From contig OZ025661.1 of the NCBI GenBank assembly GCA_964019335.1, forward strand, positions 1 through 64,000: a stretch of DNA of 64,000 nucleotides. Reading direction: 5' to 3'. The DNA comes from Diplonema japonicum. Its lineage: Eukaryota; Euglenozoa; Diplonemea; Diplonemida; Diplonemidae. Below the pieces are notes generated by a model. The model was given only the letters and a program-made list of their open reading frames with translations. It was not told the origin of the DNA and did not search any database. Positions 1 through 9,035 of this stretch are shown here, in pieces. The number at the start of each line of letters is the position of its first letter. The stretch's first letter is position 1. The position numbers were made by a program, and so were the translations under genes.

Positions 1-2110
1 TGCGGGTTTGCGGGTTTGCGGGTTTGCGGGTTTGCGGGTTTGCGGGTTTGCGGGTTTGCGGGTTTGCGGGTTTGCGGGTTTGCGGGTTTGCGGGTTTGCG
101 GGTTTGCGGGTTTGCGGGTTTGCGGGTTTGCGGGTTTGCGGGTTTGCGGGTTTGCGGGTTTGCGGGTTTGCGGGTTTGCGGGTTTGCGGGTTTGCGGGTT
201 TGCGGGTTTGCGGGTTTGCGGGTTTGCGGGTTTGCGGGTTTGCGGGTTTGCGGGTTTGCGGGTTTGCGGGTTTGCGGGTTTGCGGGTTTGCGGGTTTGCG
301 GGTTTGCGGGTTTGCGGGTTTGCGGGTTTGCGGGTTTGCGGGTTTGCGGGTTTGCGGGTTTGCGGGTTTGCGGGTTTGCGGGTTTGCGGGTTTGCGGGTT
401 TGCGGGTTTGCGGGTTTGCGGGTTTGCGGTTTGCGGGTTTGCGGGTTTGCGGGTTTGCGGGTTTGCGGGTTTGCGGGTTTGCGGGTTTGCGGGTTTGCGG
501 GTTTGCGGGTTTGCGGGTTTGCGGGTTTGCGGGTTTGCGGGTTTGCGGGTTTGCGGGTTTGCGGGTTTGCGGGTTTGCGGGTTTGCGGGTTTGCGGGTTT
601 GCGGGTTTGCGGGTTTGCGGGTTTGCGGGTTTGCGGGTTTGCGGGTTTGCGGGTTTGCGGGTTTGCGGGTTTGCGGGTTTGCGGGTTTGCGGGTTTGCGG
701 GTTTGCGGGTTTGCGGGTTTGCGGGTTTGCGGGTTTGCGGGTTTGCGGGTTTGCGGGTTTGCGGGTTTGCGGGTTTGCGGGTTTGCGGGTTTGCGGGTTT
801 GCGGGTTTGCGGGTTTGCGGGTTTGCGGGTTTGCGGGTTTGCGGGTTTGCGGGTTTGCGGGTTTGCGGGTTTGCGGGTTTGCGGGTTTGCGGGTTTGCGG
901 GTTTGCGGGTTTGCGGGTTTGCGGGTTTGCGGGTTTGCGGGTTTGCGGTTTGCGGGTTTGCGGGTTTGCGGGTTTGCGGGTTTGCGGGTTTGCGGGTTTG
1001 CGGGTTTGCGGGTTTGCGGGTTTGCGGGTTTGCGGGTTTGCGGGTTTGCGGGTTTGCGGGTTTGCGGGTTTGCGGGTTTGCGGGTTTGCGGGTTTGCGGG
1101 TTTGCGGGTTTGCGGGTTTGCGGGTTTGCGGGTTTGCGGGTTTGCGGGTTTGCGGGTTTGCGGGTTTGCGGGTTTGCGGGTTTGCGGGTTTGCGGGTTTG
1201 CGGGTTTGCGGGTTTGCGGGTTTGCGGGTTTGCGGGTTTGCGGGTTTGCGGGTTTGCGGGTTTGCGGGTTTGCGGGTTTGCGGGTTTGCGGGTTTGCGGG
1301 TTTGCGGGTTTGCGGGTTTGCGGGTTTGCGGGTTTGCGGGTTTGCGGTTTGCGGGTTTGCGGGTTTGCGGGTTTGCGGGTTTGCGGGTTTGCGGGTTTGC
1401 GGGTTTGCGGGTTTGCGGGTTTGCGGGTTTGCGGGTTTGCGGGTTTGCGGGTTTGCGGGTTTGCGGGTTTGCGGGTTTGCGGGTTTGCGGTTTGCGGGTT
1501 TGCGGGTTTGCGGGTTTGCGGGTTTGCGGGTTTGCGGGTTTGCGGGTTTGCGGGTTTGCGGGTTTGCGGGTTTGCGGGTTTGCGGGTTTGCGGGTTTGCG
1601 GGTTTGCGGGTTTGCGGGTTTGCGGGTTTGCGGGTTTGCGGGTTTGCGGGTTGCGGGTTTGCGGGTTTGCGGGTTTGCGGGTTTGCGGGTTTGCGGGTTT
1701 GCGGGTTTGCGGGTTTGCGGGTTTGCGGGTTTGCGGGTTTGCGGGTTTGCGGGTTTGCGGGTTTGCGGGTTTGCGGGTTTGCGGGTTTGCGGGTTTGCGG
1801 GTTTGCGGGTTTGCGGGTTTGCGGGTTTGCGGGTTTGCGGGTTTGCGGGTTTGCGGGTTTGCGGGTTTGCGGGTTTGCGGGTTTGCGGGTTTGCGGGTTT
1901 GCGGGTTTGCGGGTTTGCGGGTTTGCGGGTTTGCGGGTTTGCGGGTTTGCGGGTTTGCGGGTTTGCGGGTTTGCGGGTTTGCGGGTTTGCGGGTTTGCGG
2001 GTTTGTGGGGTTTGCGGGTTTGCGGGTTTGCGGGTTTGCGGGTTTGTGGGGGTTTGCGGGGGTTTGCGGGTTTGCGGGTTTGCTGCGGGTTTGCGGGTTT
2101 GCGGGTTTGC
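1..2110. repeat. 8-bp satellite (TTTGCGGG)n
   Basis: About 260 head-to-tail copies of the octamer TTTGCGGG run from the window edge to about 2110. They are nearly perfect apart from scattered 7-mers with a lost G or T (near 428, 946, 1346, 1489 and 1650) and a degenerate last 100 bases with extra G runs. Neither strand has a stop codon in any frame, because three units make 24 bases. The G-rich strand is the plus strand, so for a chromosome end on the left the polarity is the reverse of a normal telomere, where the C-rich strand starts at the 5' end. It is therefore better read as an internal satellite, or as a mis-oriented assembly of a telomere-like repeat. Open frames through it are not genes. 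Confidence 0.95.
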
Positions 2111-3413
2111 AGGCTTTGGGGAGCATCGCCACCAGCAGCCAAGCCTCCTCTGTGTTGTCCTTCACCACTCGGCCCAGAGTGTGCTTAAGGGTAAGCCCCC
2201 ACAGTCTTTGAAGGCTCGTCGGGATCGACCCCATGGTCGTGACGTTCATGGCGGCTATGGTTTCCAGGCTGGGTAACTCGGTCCTCGTCGGGGCAGGCGG
2301 GGGGGTCGTGTATTCCCCTTCCCTTCGCACCGCCTTTTTGCACTCGTCGTGGCACCCCTGACCCTTCCACACACAGCCCCTGCACACCAGGCACCTCTCG
2401 AGGTCCAGTCTCCTCAGAACGCTCTCCGGGATCTCATCACTCTCCAGGTGCCCATCCAGGTGACACTTCCATACCCTTGTCGAGTTGAACGGGGTCGTGC
2501 TTTTGCACTTCGACCTAGCGCAGTTCGCCACCGGACAGTACAGGAATTGCTGGTTCCTTGCCCCCATCTGGTCCAACACCCCTGCCTTCCCATATCCAGG
2601 GATCGCACGGTCTATTATGTCCCACTCCCCGATGTCCTCACCCGGGGCCTCGGAGGGTTGCTTACCTGCCTTTTGTAGAGCTACCGATTGGGACTCATCA
2701 AGGAGCATCATCATCGACTCCTCCTCTCCGACTGCATACTCGTAGTGGTTGCCGTTGTACGCCAGCACCACCACCTTCTCGTGGTCGGAGTTGTACTCCC
2801 CTATCATCAGGACTGGGTTGTTCCCCCCAGCAACCACGAGTATCGTGCGGCCAAACGCTTGTGCTGCGGCTGCCAGGCACAAGTGGTCTCCCCACGTCGC
2901 TGCTGTGCCCATCCCTTCCAAGTACCGGTCCCAACCCTCACTGCAAAACGGGGCATAGTGCTCCTCCCGGTGTTTCATCCATTCTACAACCTCGCTCCTG
3001 ATGTGGGTGTGGTCGCCGTAGGCTTCCCCGAGCGAACCGGCCAGGGCGTGGAACATGCAGTTCCCGTCCTTCTCCGTCGATCTCCTCGTCAGCTTGAAGC
3101 TCTTCATGATCTCGTCCACTGACTTGCCGGCCCTGGGTTGTTTGTCGGGGTTCCACAGATTCCGCTGCCTGTGTAGTGCACAGTGCGTCTGGTTCGACGA
3201 GCACGCCGCAGCACACGTTCCACAGAGGTTCACCTTCATGCTCCTCGCCTGCTCTTGTTTCACAAAATGATGGTGGACCGCATTGAGGTGTTTAACTAGA
3301 CAGCTTGCCACACTGGTGCGGAAAGAGCAGTCTTCCATCCGGCATTGATGTTTGTCTGATCCTTCTTTTTCCCCCTCCTTCTGCGCCTCCATGTGCTCAT
3401 CATCCAAATCCAT
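2111..3413 (-). CDS. C2H2 finger-OTU cysteine protease protein, retroelement-type; runs open into the satellite
   Basis: A single minus-strand frame is open from beyond 3500 down to the satellite and never meets a stop. The first sensible Met is at 3413. It encodes a C2H2-like finger (C-x4-C-x12-H-x5-H, near 3340) and then an OTU deubiquitinase-type domain. That domain shows the DGNCMFHA catalytic-Cys block, the WGDHLCLAAAA block and a terminal NGNHYEY with the catalytic His. More Cys/His pairs follow (YCPVANCARSKC..H..H near 2560-2480, then CLVCRGCVW). The last readable part (TEEAWLLVAMLPKA, near 2140-2110) resembles the linker before reverse transcriptase in some non-LTR elements. The satellite then begins and no RT is visible. 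Zinc fingers plus a cysteine protease are known in some non-LTR retrotransposon proteins, so I infer a truncated mobile-element ORF rather than a host gene. Identity of the OTU fold is from motifs only. Confidence 0.7.
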
Positions 3414-3430
3414 GGGGGGATCTCCCGGTA

Positions 3431-3668
3431 TACAGGGGCTTGGGTAAGCCTCTGCAGGGTCGGCAGGGCCGCGCCCGCCTGTAGCAAACCCCCCTGATCC
3501 TACGTTATTTTGGGTTGGGGGTCTCGCAAACCCAAACTCGCAGCGCCACCTGCAAGGCCGAGAACCCAAAGAATCCATTTTTTTAAAGCTTTTCCCAGGG
3601 CTTTGGAATTCTTCGGGGGGTGTGTGGGGGTACAGGGCTCGGGGAAGCCTCTGCAGGGTCGGCAGGGC
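3431..3668. repeat. 38-bp imperfect direct repeats flanking 160 bp
   Basis: The stretch at 3431-3469 (TACAGGGGCTTGGGTAAGCC...) recurs at 3631-3668 with three or four differences. Both copies end in the shared block CTCTGCAGGGTCGGCAGGGC. The 160 bp between them contain the end of one reading frame and the beginning of the OTU frame. This could mark an old duplication, or the edges of an insertion between the endonuclease and protease parts. Confidence 0.7.
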
Positions 3669-3680
3669 GTGGTCATCTTT

Positions 3681-3762
3681 CGCATATATAGGGGTAATAT
3701 TTTCCGCATATATAGGGGTGATTTTCCGCATATAGGGGGCGATTTTCCGCATATATAGGGGT
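3681..3762. repeat. Short tandem repeat, unit CGCATATATAGGGG plus spacer
   Basis: Four copies of CGCATATA(TA)GGGG lie at 3681, 3705, 3727 and 3749, separated by TTTTCC-type spacers, giving a period of about 22-24 bases. The array sits exactly where the LINE endonuclease reading frame stops resembling its family, so it interrupts or replaces the C-terminal half of that domain. Confidence 0.8.
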
Positions 3763-3763
3763 T

Positions 3764-4195
3764 TATGTCTCCTACCGTTAGGACGTTATCGCCGTCATGC
3801 AGGTCTTCCGCGGTGAAATCCTCTGTGCGGGTGTCGTCCCCTCCGTTGAGTGGTGGGCGGTAGAGGTTCACAATGTGGATGTCCGGTCCGTTCTTCTGGC
3901 TGATTAATACGGATATCTTTTCCGTCACTCTCTTGGTGTAGGTGTCGCTCTGCCTGGCCGGGATGCCTTCTCGTACCAGGATGGCTACGCCTCCGCCTTC
4001 TATTGCCTTTCCTTTCCGTCTTGGTATTGTACGGTTCTGTTGATAGGTGTTGTACCCCTTGATTTCTATCGGTGTTTTGAGGAAAACTTCTGGAGGCACA
4101 GCACGTCTATCCGGTTTTCCTGCAGGCCGTTTATTACGAAGTCTCTGCTTGTGGTCCACCTGTTGCAGTTGAAGGTGACCACCTTTCTCCTTGCT
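3764..4195 (-). pseudogene. Broken LINE-type apurinic endonuclease (EEP) fragment
   Basis: The minus strand carries the N-terminal half of an exonuclease-endonuclease-phosphatase domain of the non-LTR retrotransposon type. One frame gives VVTFNCNRWTTSRDFV and IDVLCLQ (4190-4110). After a one-base frameshift the next frame gives EVFLKTPIEIKGYNTYQQN, GGGVAILVREG, NLYRPP and LTVGDIN. The frameshift, the loss of the catalytic Glu after LCLQ, and the replacement of the rest by the tandem repeat at 3681-3762 mark it as dead. The frame continues upstream (to about 4520) into a charged, coiled-coil-like stretch that may be part of the same element. No reverse transcriptase is seen nearby. The ingi/L1Tc-like look of the motifs fits a euglenozoan host but was not tested. 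Confidence 0.75.
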
Positions 4196-4648
4196 CGCTT
4201 GTTATCAAGATTGGGTTCTGCTTCGCATGTCTGTTTCGCTTTTCAATTTCTTCTCTTTTCTTCTCACGTTCCCGTCCTTTCCTCTCCTTTTCTTTGTATT
4301 CTTCAAATTCGACTCTTATGTCCTCTTCGCTGCTGTCTTCCTCTTCTCCGATAGCATGAATGGCATCCGCTAGCGCTGCATGTCGTTGAAATGAAGATGG
4401 AGTGGGTGGCAGGAAGTGGTTGTCTGACTTCGGAGTGGCTGGTGCCAATGTTTCCGATCCAATGATCTGCGCAGCGGATCTTGCACGTAAGTGCATGGTC
4501 ATGTTTAGGAGAAAACAAAACAAAAAAAAAAAGAAAGGTGGGTTTGCGCAAGCGCAGCACCACCGCTACCAAAAATTTCATTGTGGAAGCCAGGCAAGCC
4601 CAGCCCCTACCAACGTTCCAAGCGAAGTGCAATGCAAGGACCGTTGAT

Positions 4649-4956
4649 ATGTCGGCACCCTACTTGATCAGGCCAGACACCAATCAGGTATGTACCTTCC
4701 CAAGAAACAAGGAAGGCTATCTTATCAGAAATCCCAACCCAAGATCTTTGCCACAGGTTATGCACACATCCTCGATTACAACAAAGGAAACCCAAAGAAA
4801 CGTGAAATTGAACCGAGCAACTCCATTTTTGATGGGCTCACGAAGGGCAAGACTGTACTCTACACAGGATCTGTTTTTGAGTATACTCGTGTTGGAGATT
4901 ACTTACTTCGGCACAAGACCAAAGCTGAGGCCAGGCTTGTACCGCATGAGCGATGA
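4649..4956 (+). CDS. Small basic hypothetical protein, one 41-nt intron
   Basis: This is a candidate plus-strand gene. Exon 1 (4649-4687, 13 codons) ends in CAG, followed by a GTATGT...TATCAG intron (4688-4728, 41 nt) of the same type as in the minus-strand genes. Exon 2 (4729-4956) continues in frame to TGA. The 88-residue product is basic (KSQPKIFATGYAHILDYNKG and later KGKTVLYTGSVFEYTR) with no domain I recognise. If real it is transcribed opposite to the main array, so a strand switch or a separate transcription unit lies between here and 8 kb. The main doubt is that short spliced models can arise by chance. Confidence 0.4.
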
Positions 4957-5570
4957 TTGCAACTTTCGTTTGCCTCCGTCCTTTTATGGTGGAGAATGTG
5001 CAACCTGGTCACTTACAGCTTGTGAAACACACACACATTGAAGATTCTTTATTTCTTCATCTTTTTTGATTCCAAAAAAATACCTCCAGACATGTCCTTT
5101 CGTACGGATTCGATATGCTCCAGGTATGCAAATAACAAAGACCACTTTTTGTCTTCACCTTTGCTTCGCACGTCACTGGTTCATTTATTATTATGAGTTC
5201 TGCTTACAGACTTGAGTGGAAAAAAGTTATTTGGTAACCATGTACGTTGTTTTTCTCTTGTTATTATTTATTATTTAGTGACTAGGTTTTAAGAGGTGAT
5301 ACCCAAAAGGGCCTGCGTGGTGACACATCTGCATGGATTATAGGAAGACAATACCGACCTCGCTCCAGCATAATCGTCAGATTATAACAGATCGTACCAT
5401 AAACCCCTCCTTTTTCTTCAGTTACTTTCTGCAGAGGGTTACTAATGCTATTTACTGCCAACAAGTAATGACTTTACTGATGACAAGAGCCGGGTTTGAA
5501 AGGGTGGGAGGTTACAGGGTTACAACAGGTGAAAAGTGGGATTTGGGTTACAGGGTGTCGTCGCTAAATT
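4957..5570. other. Gene-less stretch
   Basis: This is an AT-rich stretch with no frame, repeat or RNA gene that I can support. The short plus-strand frame at 5333-5647 lacks any family feature. Confidence 0.5.
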
Positions 5571-5829
5571 TCAGTTTGTGTTACTCTTTTGTCCTGCAAA
5601 CATGCAAGCTGCATATGCCTGACACACTATGTTGTAGGGGTCGCTGATTTTCATTGCCAGATACTCTTTCATTTGTTCCTGACTGAACACCGAAGCTTTT
5701 TTCACCTCATGGCCTTCTTCAAAGCGCTCCAAAAGAAGTGCAACCCTGGGAAAGCTCTGCATTTTTTTACCGAAGTTTCGTTGGATGATGGCGTTGATCT
5801 TGCTGTAACTTGCCCAAATTGCCCTTCAT
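5571..5829 (-). pseudogene. Crypton-like tyrosine recombinase fragment
   Basis: The minus strand reads SYSKINAIIQRNFG, then a hydrophobic and charged helix, then KKASVFSQEQMKEYLA and DPYNIVCQAYAACMFAG before a stop. The order (S-x-YS-x-I, about 20 residues, a KK-SxxFxxEQ-FL block, then a helix ending in G) resembles the core-binding to catalytic transition of eukaryotic Crypton-type tyrosine recombinases. It breaks off just before the position of the first catalytic Arg, and a stop precedes the fragment, so it is a remnant. The assignment rests on remembered family pattern only. Confidence 0.4.
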
Positions 5830-6044
5830 ATCTTGGAAATACAATACTAACTCGTCTTCCATCGGGCTTTTCGATCTTGTTGTTCTGAAGTTGTAAAAGA
5901 GCAAAAGCGGTGCCACTCTGCTTCGTAAGTGCTGGTGCTTTTCATGGCAAGCTAACGTTCATGATCTTCGACGCCTCTGCCTTTGTACCCTTCGCCTTTT
6001 GCCTTCGGCTTCCTTCCCATTGTAAAAATAGGTGAAATAGGTGA

Positions 6045-6115
6045 AATTAGGCCCAGGAGTGGAATAATGTTACATTATTTCACGCTCGAACATTATTTCA
6101 CTCCTGGGCCTAATT
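6045..6115. repeat. 27-bp near-perfect inverted repeat (hairpin)
   Basis: The left arm, 6045-6071 (AATTAGGCCCAGGAGTGGAA...), pairs with the right arm at 6089-6115 with one mismatch (a G-T wobble as RNA). The loop is 17 nt and itself contains ACATTATTTCAC, matching part of the right arm. It could be a cruciform or the end of a small foldback element. Confidence 0.9.
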
Positions 6116-6191
6116 CAAGGTAAACTGGGAGTGAAAATAAAGCTGGGAGTGAGATAATGTAAAATATTTTATTTTCACTCCCACCCTTGAA
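6114..6191. repeat. Second inverted repeat immediately adjoining
   Basis: TTCAAGG (6114-6120) and GGGAGTGAAAATAAA (6127-6141) pair with TTTATTTTCACTCCC (6168-6182) and CCTTGAA (6185-6191). The GGAGTGA/TCACTCC core is shared with the hairpin at 6045-6115. The two probably derive from one foldback unit that was partly duplicated. Confidence 0.85.
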
Positions 6192-6938
6192 AACCCGGCT
6201 CGAGTTATATAAATAGTTATTATTTCACGACACACTGAAGTTACTTCACCACGAGGTACATAAAGGAACAAGGGGTACAACAAGAGAGGGGAAACAAATG
6301 TTACAATACAAGTTGCCCCCCCCCCCCCCCCCCCCCCGGCGCGGCCACTCGCTCCTCCCTGGTATTTTGAAGTCTCCTACAATACAAGTTGCCCCACAAC
6401 TGAACCGAGCAAAAATTGGCCTATTACTATTGTACCGTAACACAAACCGCCAGCGTAGGCGTAATCTGCATGTCACCCTTCGATTTCAAGACCTATCGAA
6501 AGATGGATTACTGATACGGATGTCCCATCCTCTGACCAGCAGACAACCACACGTCGCGTACTCACTAATGTACAGCCTCAAGCTCCCCACCTTTCCTCCT
6601 GCAAAGCCGCACACTTCTTGTAACACCCTTGTTTACTAGTGCCCTTAATTCCGTATGAAGAAAGGATCTTTGTATTATTATCATTTGGTCGATATATCAT
6701 GTCTGACGTCTGCTCAAGTAAGATGTGCCGACTCCACATGTACTTCGTGACTTGGACTGATTTTAATATGGGTTGATTTCAAACCCCCCCAAAGCCAAAC
6801 ACGAGAGCACACCAAAGTGGCTGTCCCTGCTGTTTTTGCCCAGAAACCACAGGGAAAACGTCCGATCAGGATAGACATAACGAAGACCAAAAAGAACAAG
6901 TAGCAAAATTCCTTTGCACGAAAGTACGACGCCCACCG
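6192..6938. other. Gene-less stretch with poly-C tract
   Basis: It contains a run of 22 C (6316-6337) and one copy of the dispersed repeat that recurs at 8512. The motif ACAATACAAGTTG occurs at about 6303 and 6379, and again near 8948. No supported gene. Confidence 0.5.
6225..6305. repeat. Dispersed repeat, copy 1
   Basis: The stretch TTTCACGACACACTGAAGTTAC...ACAAGGGGTACAACAAGAGAGG...ACAAATGTTAC is matched, with gaps, by 8511-8572. The exact shared core is ACAAGGGGTACAACAAGAGA. The two copies are in the same orientation and 2.3 kb apart. Confidence 0.75.
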
Positions 6939-7349
6939 TCAGTCCGGAGGAGGTGTGCATGATCTTCCTAGCAACTGCTTGGTAGTGGCCGTTGTTGAGA
7001 TCTGTACCTCTCCGTTGTCGTCGAGCGCCCTCCTTGGTTGTTGCTGGGGCTCGGCTGCAGCTGGAGTCTTTCTAGAGACTAGGGCCCGCTTGTCCCATGC
7101 AGACTTCTGCCTCCGGAATGTCTTTGGGGACTGGGGCTTGTCAGATTTCTTGTCGCAGACTGGTTGCCCCGTGTGGTAGTCCGTCTGTCCTTTGGTGCAG
7201 TAGCTGGCTTCGTGAGATCGCCTGCGTGGCCTGTCTTGCCCATTCAGGTTTGGGCTTGCGTGTTCTTCCGTTGCCGGGTTTGCGGGTTTACGGGCTTCGG
7301 GTTGTTCCAGTGCTGCTTGCCACGCTTGTAGGTAGCTTGTCCATGCCAC
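6939..7349 (-). CDS. Low-complexity hypothetical ORF
   Basis: An open minus-strand frame of about 136 codons, rich in Lys, Arg, Gln and Pro, with no recognised domain. Near its start it reads EARKPANPATEE, because the DNA at 7275-7290 holds two units of the same octamer that makes up the satellite. It may be decayed element sequence rather than a gene, and no splice acceptor clearly sets its start. Confidence 0.25.
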   Translation of the reverse strand: MAWTSYLQAWQAALEQPEARKPANPATEEHASPNLNGQDRPRRRSHEASYCTKGQTDYHTGQPVCDKKSDKPQSPKTFRRQKSAWDKRALVSRKTPAAAEPQQQPRRALDDNGEVQISTTATTKQLLGRSCTPPPD

Positions 7350-7979
7350 GGCGCTGTGATCTCGGTCTTCTCGCTTCTCGGCAGCGTCCCCAACATTCGC
7401 AACTTCGCGGAACTGAAATGCGCGGCGGTAGCTGAACCACTCTCACCAATATGAAAAAGCAAGCAAGCAAAAAAGATGGGCGATGCGGTTCAGGTAGTCT
7501 GAGTGGCAGAGACACAGGCACTGCTCAGTTCTGCTATCCTGGAACTGTCCGTTGCGGGAACTAGGAGCTGCTCTGATGGCCAGCCTGGCCCGGTTCGTCC
7601 CTCTTCAAGCTCTGTGTTGACGAGTCTTGCGACAAGCCTGCACTGAGCACACCGGACTAACCAGGACAGAACATCAACACAGCACACTGCGCCTCCGATC
7701 CCCACACAGGAACGACCCAGTTCCACATCGTCGCTTGCCCCCCCAAAGCTGGGTGTTTCAGGATGCTGCCTACACATCCCGGCTGATTGTCTCTATCCCT
7801 TCCAAAAGGGGGTCGGTGTTGTGCCCTCCGAAAGTGAAAAGACCACAGGGTCTGGATTCGAGCCTACCATCCAGGACTGACTTTTCCCGTGGGTTCATAT
7901 CAATATCATTTCAGCTTGTGAAGTGACACGTTCATCTCGTCTCCAGCATGTTTGAGTTGGTGGATTTTAAAAAAGAAAA
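7350..7979. other. Gene-less stretch downstream of U2
   Basis: There are short frames on both strands but none with family features, and no RNA gene recognised apart from the adjoining U2. Confidence 0.4.
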
Positions 7980-8172
7980 GTAGGGTGTGCCACTCCTGGA
8001 TGTTGTGCAGCTCCAGGGCAACACCTGTGGACAGACTCAGGTTGCCCTGAGCTACCTGCCACCCCCAACGACAAATTAGTTTAATATCGCAGCACACGAG
8101 GTGCTGTATCAGATATTAAGCTGATAAGAACAGATACTACACTTGATCTTAGCCAAAAGGCCGAGAAGGTAT
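7980..8172 (-). ncRNA. U2: U2 small nuclear RNA
   Basis: The minus strand from 8172 reads ATACC then TTCTCGGCCTTTTGGC, TAAGATCAAGTGTAGTATCT, GTTCTTATCAGCTTAATATC and TGATA. This is the nearly invariant 5' half of U2, with the branch-site-pairing GTAGTA and the stem IIa region. An Sm-like AATTTGTCG comes next, then a GC-rich stem, and the 3' loop ends in CCAGGAGTGGCACACCC near 7983, as in other U2 RNAs. The length, about 190 nt, is that of a complete U2, longer than the reduced trypanosome form. It lies on the same strand as the protein-gene array and downstream of its last gene. A B-box-like GGCTCGAGACC lies 150 bp upstream. Presence of a canonical U2 fits the many cis-introns in this window. 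Confidence 0.95.
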
Positions 8173-9018
8173 GCCCTCTCTGAACAAAGCAATACCTAAA
8201 AAACAAAAAACCCTTCCCTTTTTTTGCCCAGAGTCCATGGAGGACATTACTAATCTGCAACATGAGAACAAGAACCAACTGGAATTGAGCCCACAAGAAG
8301 ATTCAAGGGTAATCCCCCTGGGGTCTCGAGCCAAAGAGCGGGTGCTTCCATCCACGAAGAATTTTGACCACCACTGTTGGTGAGACCTGTCGCTTGCTTG
8401 AGGAGGGTCAAGGGGAGCATCTGCCTCATTTCGGGCCACGGGCGCTTCCAGGGTCAACGTCTGGACGCCGACCGTGTCGCGTGTCCCTTGACGGTAGGTA
8501 AGCGGTTTTATTTTACGACACTCTGAAATTACAGGGTGACAAGGGGTACAACAAGAGAGGAGTTACAAAGGTTACTGAAATGAGTTGGAATAAAGAAGCG
8601 AAAAAGTAAAATAAAAAAGGGGTGGAAAAGGATAAATACTGCATACGAAAACAGAGAGTCGAATAAAAAAGAATAAAGGTGACTGACATCCTCAAGAGGA
8701 GCCTCCCACGTACCAGGAATTAAGCAGAGGTTGCTTCCATGGCCCGTATCAGTCTATCGCCGGAAAGAATAATGAAAATAACAGAACGAAGTGAAAAAGG
8801 AAAAGAGAAAAGACAGCCTGGTCGCCAGGAAGTGCTGGTTCAGACGCGTCGGCGGACGCAGTTTAACGTCATACCCGGGACCGAAAACATGTGGGAAAAG
8901 GAAAAAGGAGAGGGGAATAAAAAGTTTAAAAGTGGAAAGAAATGGAACAATACAAGTTGTTTTTCCTCCTTTTGTTGACTAAGGCCGCTGTCGCTGGCAT
9001 TGCCACTGTCACCATGCC
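8173..9018. other. Gene-less stretch upstream of U2
   Basis: It holds the second copy of the dispersed repeat (8511-8572) and A-rich sequence. The B-box-like palindromic core (8322-8332) is the only candidate U2 promoter element I see. No protein gene is supported. Confidence 0.4.
8511..8572. repeat. Dispersed repeat, copy 2
   Basis: Diverged second copy of the repeat at 6225-6305. TTACGACACTCTGAAATTAC is followed by ACAAGGGGTACAACAAGAGA and GTTACAAAGGTTAC. Confidence 0.75.
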
Positions 9019-9033
9019 TTCTGTACTTTATTG
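9019..9033 (+). other. Spliced-leader relic fused to a gene
   Basis: TTCTGTACTTTATTG is identical to the last 15 bases of the Leishmania-type spliced leader (known sequence ending CAGTTTCTGTACTTTATTG). It is followed not by the GTATG donor of an SL RNA gene but directly by AG and an ATG opening a 110-codon frame. That is the arrangement expected of a reverse-transcribed, trans-spliced mRNA. Confidence 0.55.
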
Positions 9034-9035
9034 AG

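Noticed and set aside
8-2276. Three long plus-strand frames of 726-750 codons reading RVCGFAGL repeats
   Set aside because: They are a by-product of a stop-free octamer satellite. All six frames are open and there is no non-repetitive domain.
7795-7870. Possible tRNA from GGATTCGAGCC on the plus strand
   Set aside because: The T-arm-like motif has no matching acceptor, D or anticodon stems.
8200-8345. Divergent tRNA gene upstream of U2, as in trypanosomes
   Set aside because: Only a B-box-like palindromic core is present. I find no convincing A box or cloverleaf, so it is kept only as a weak promoter candidate.
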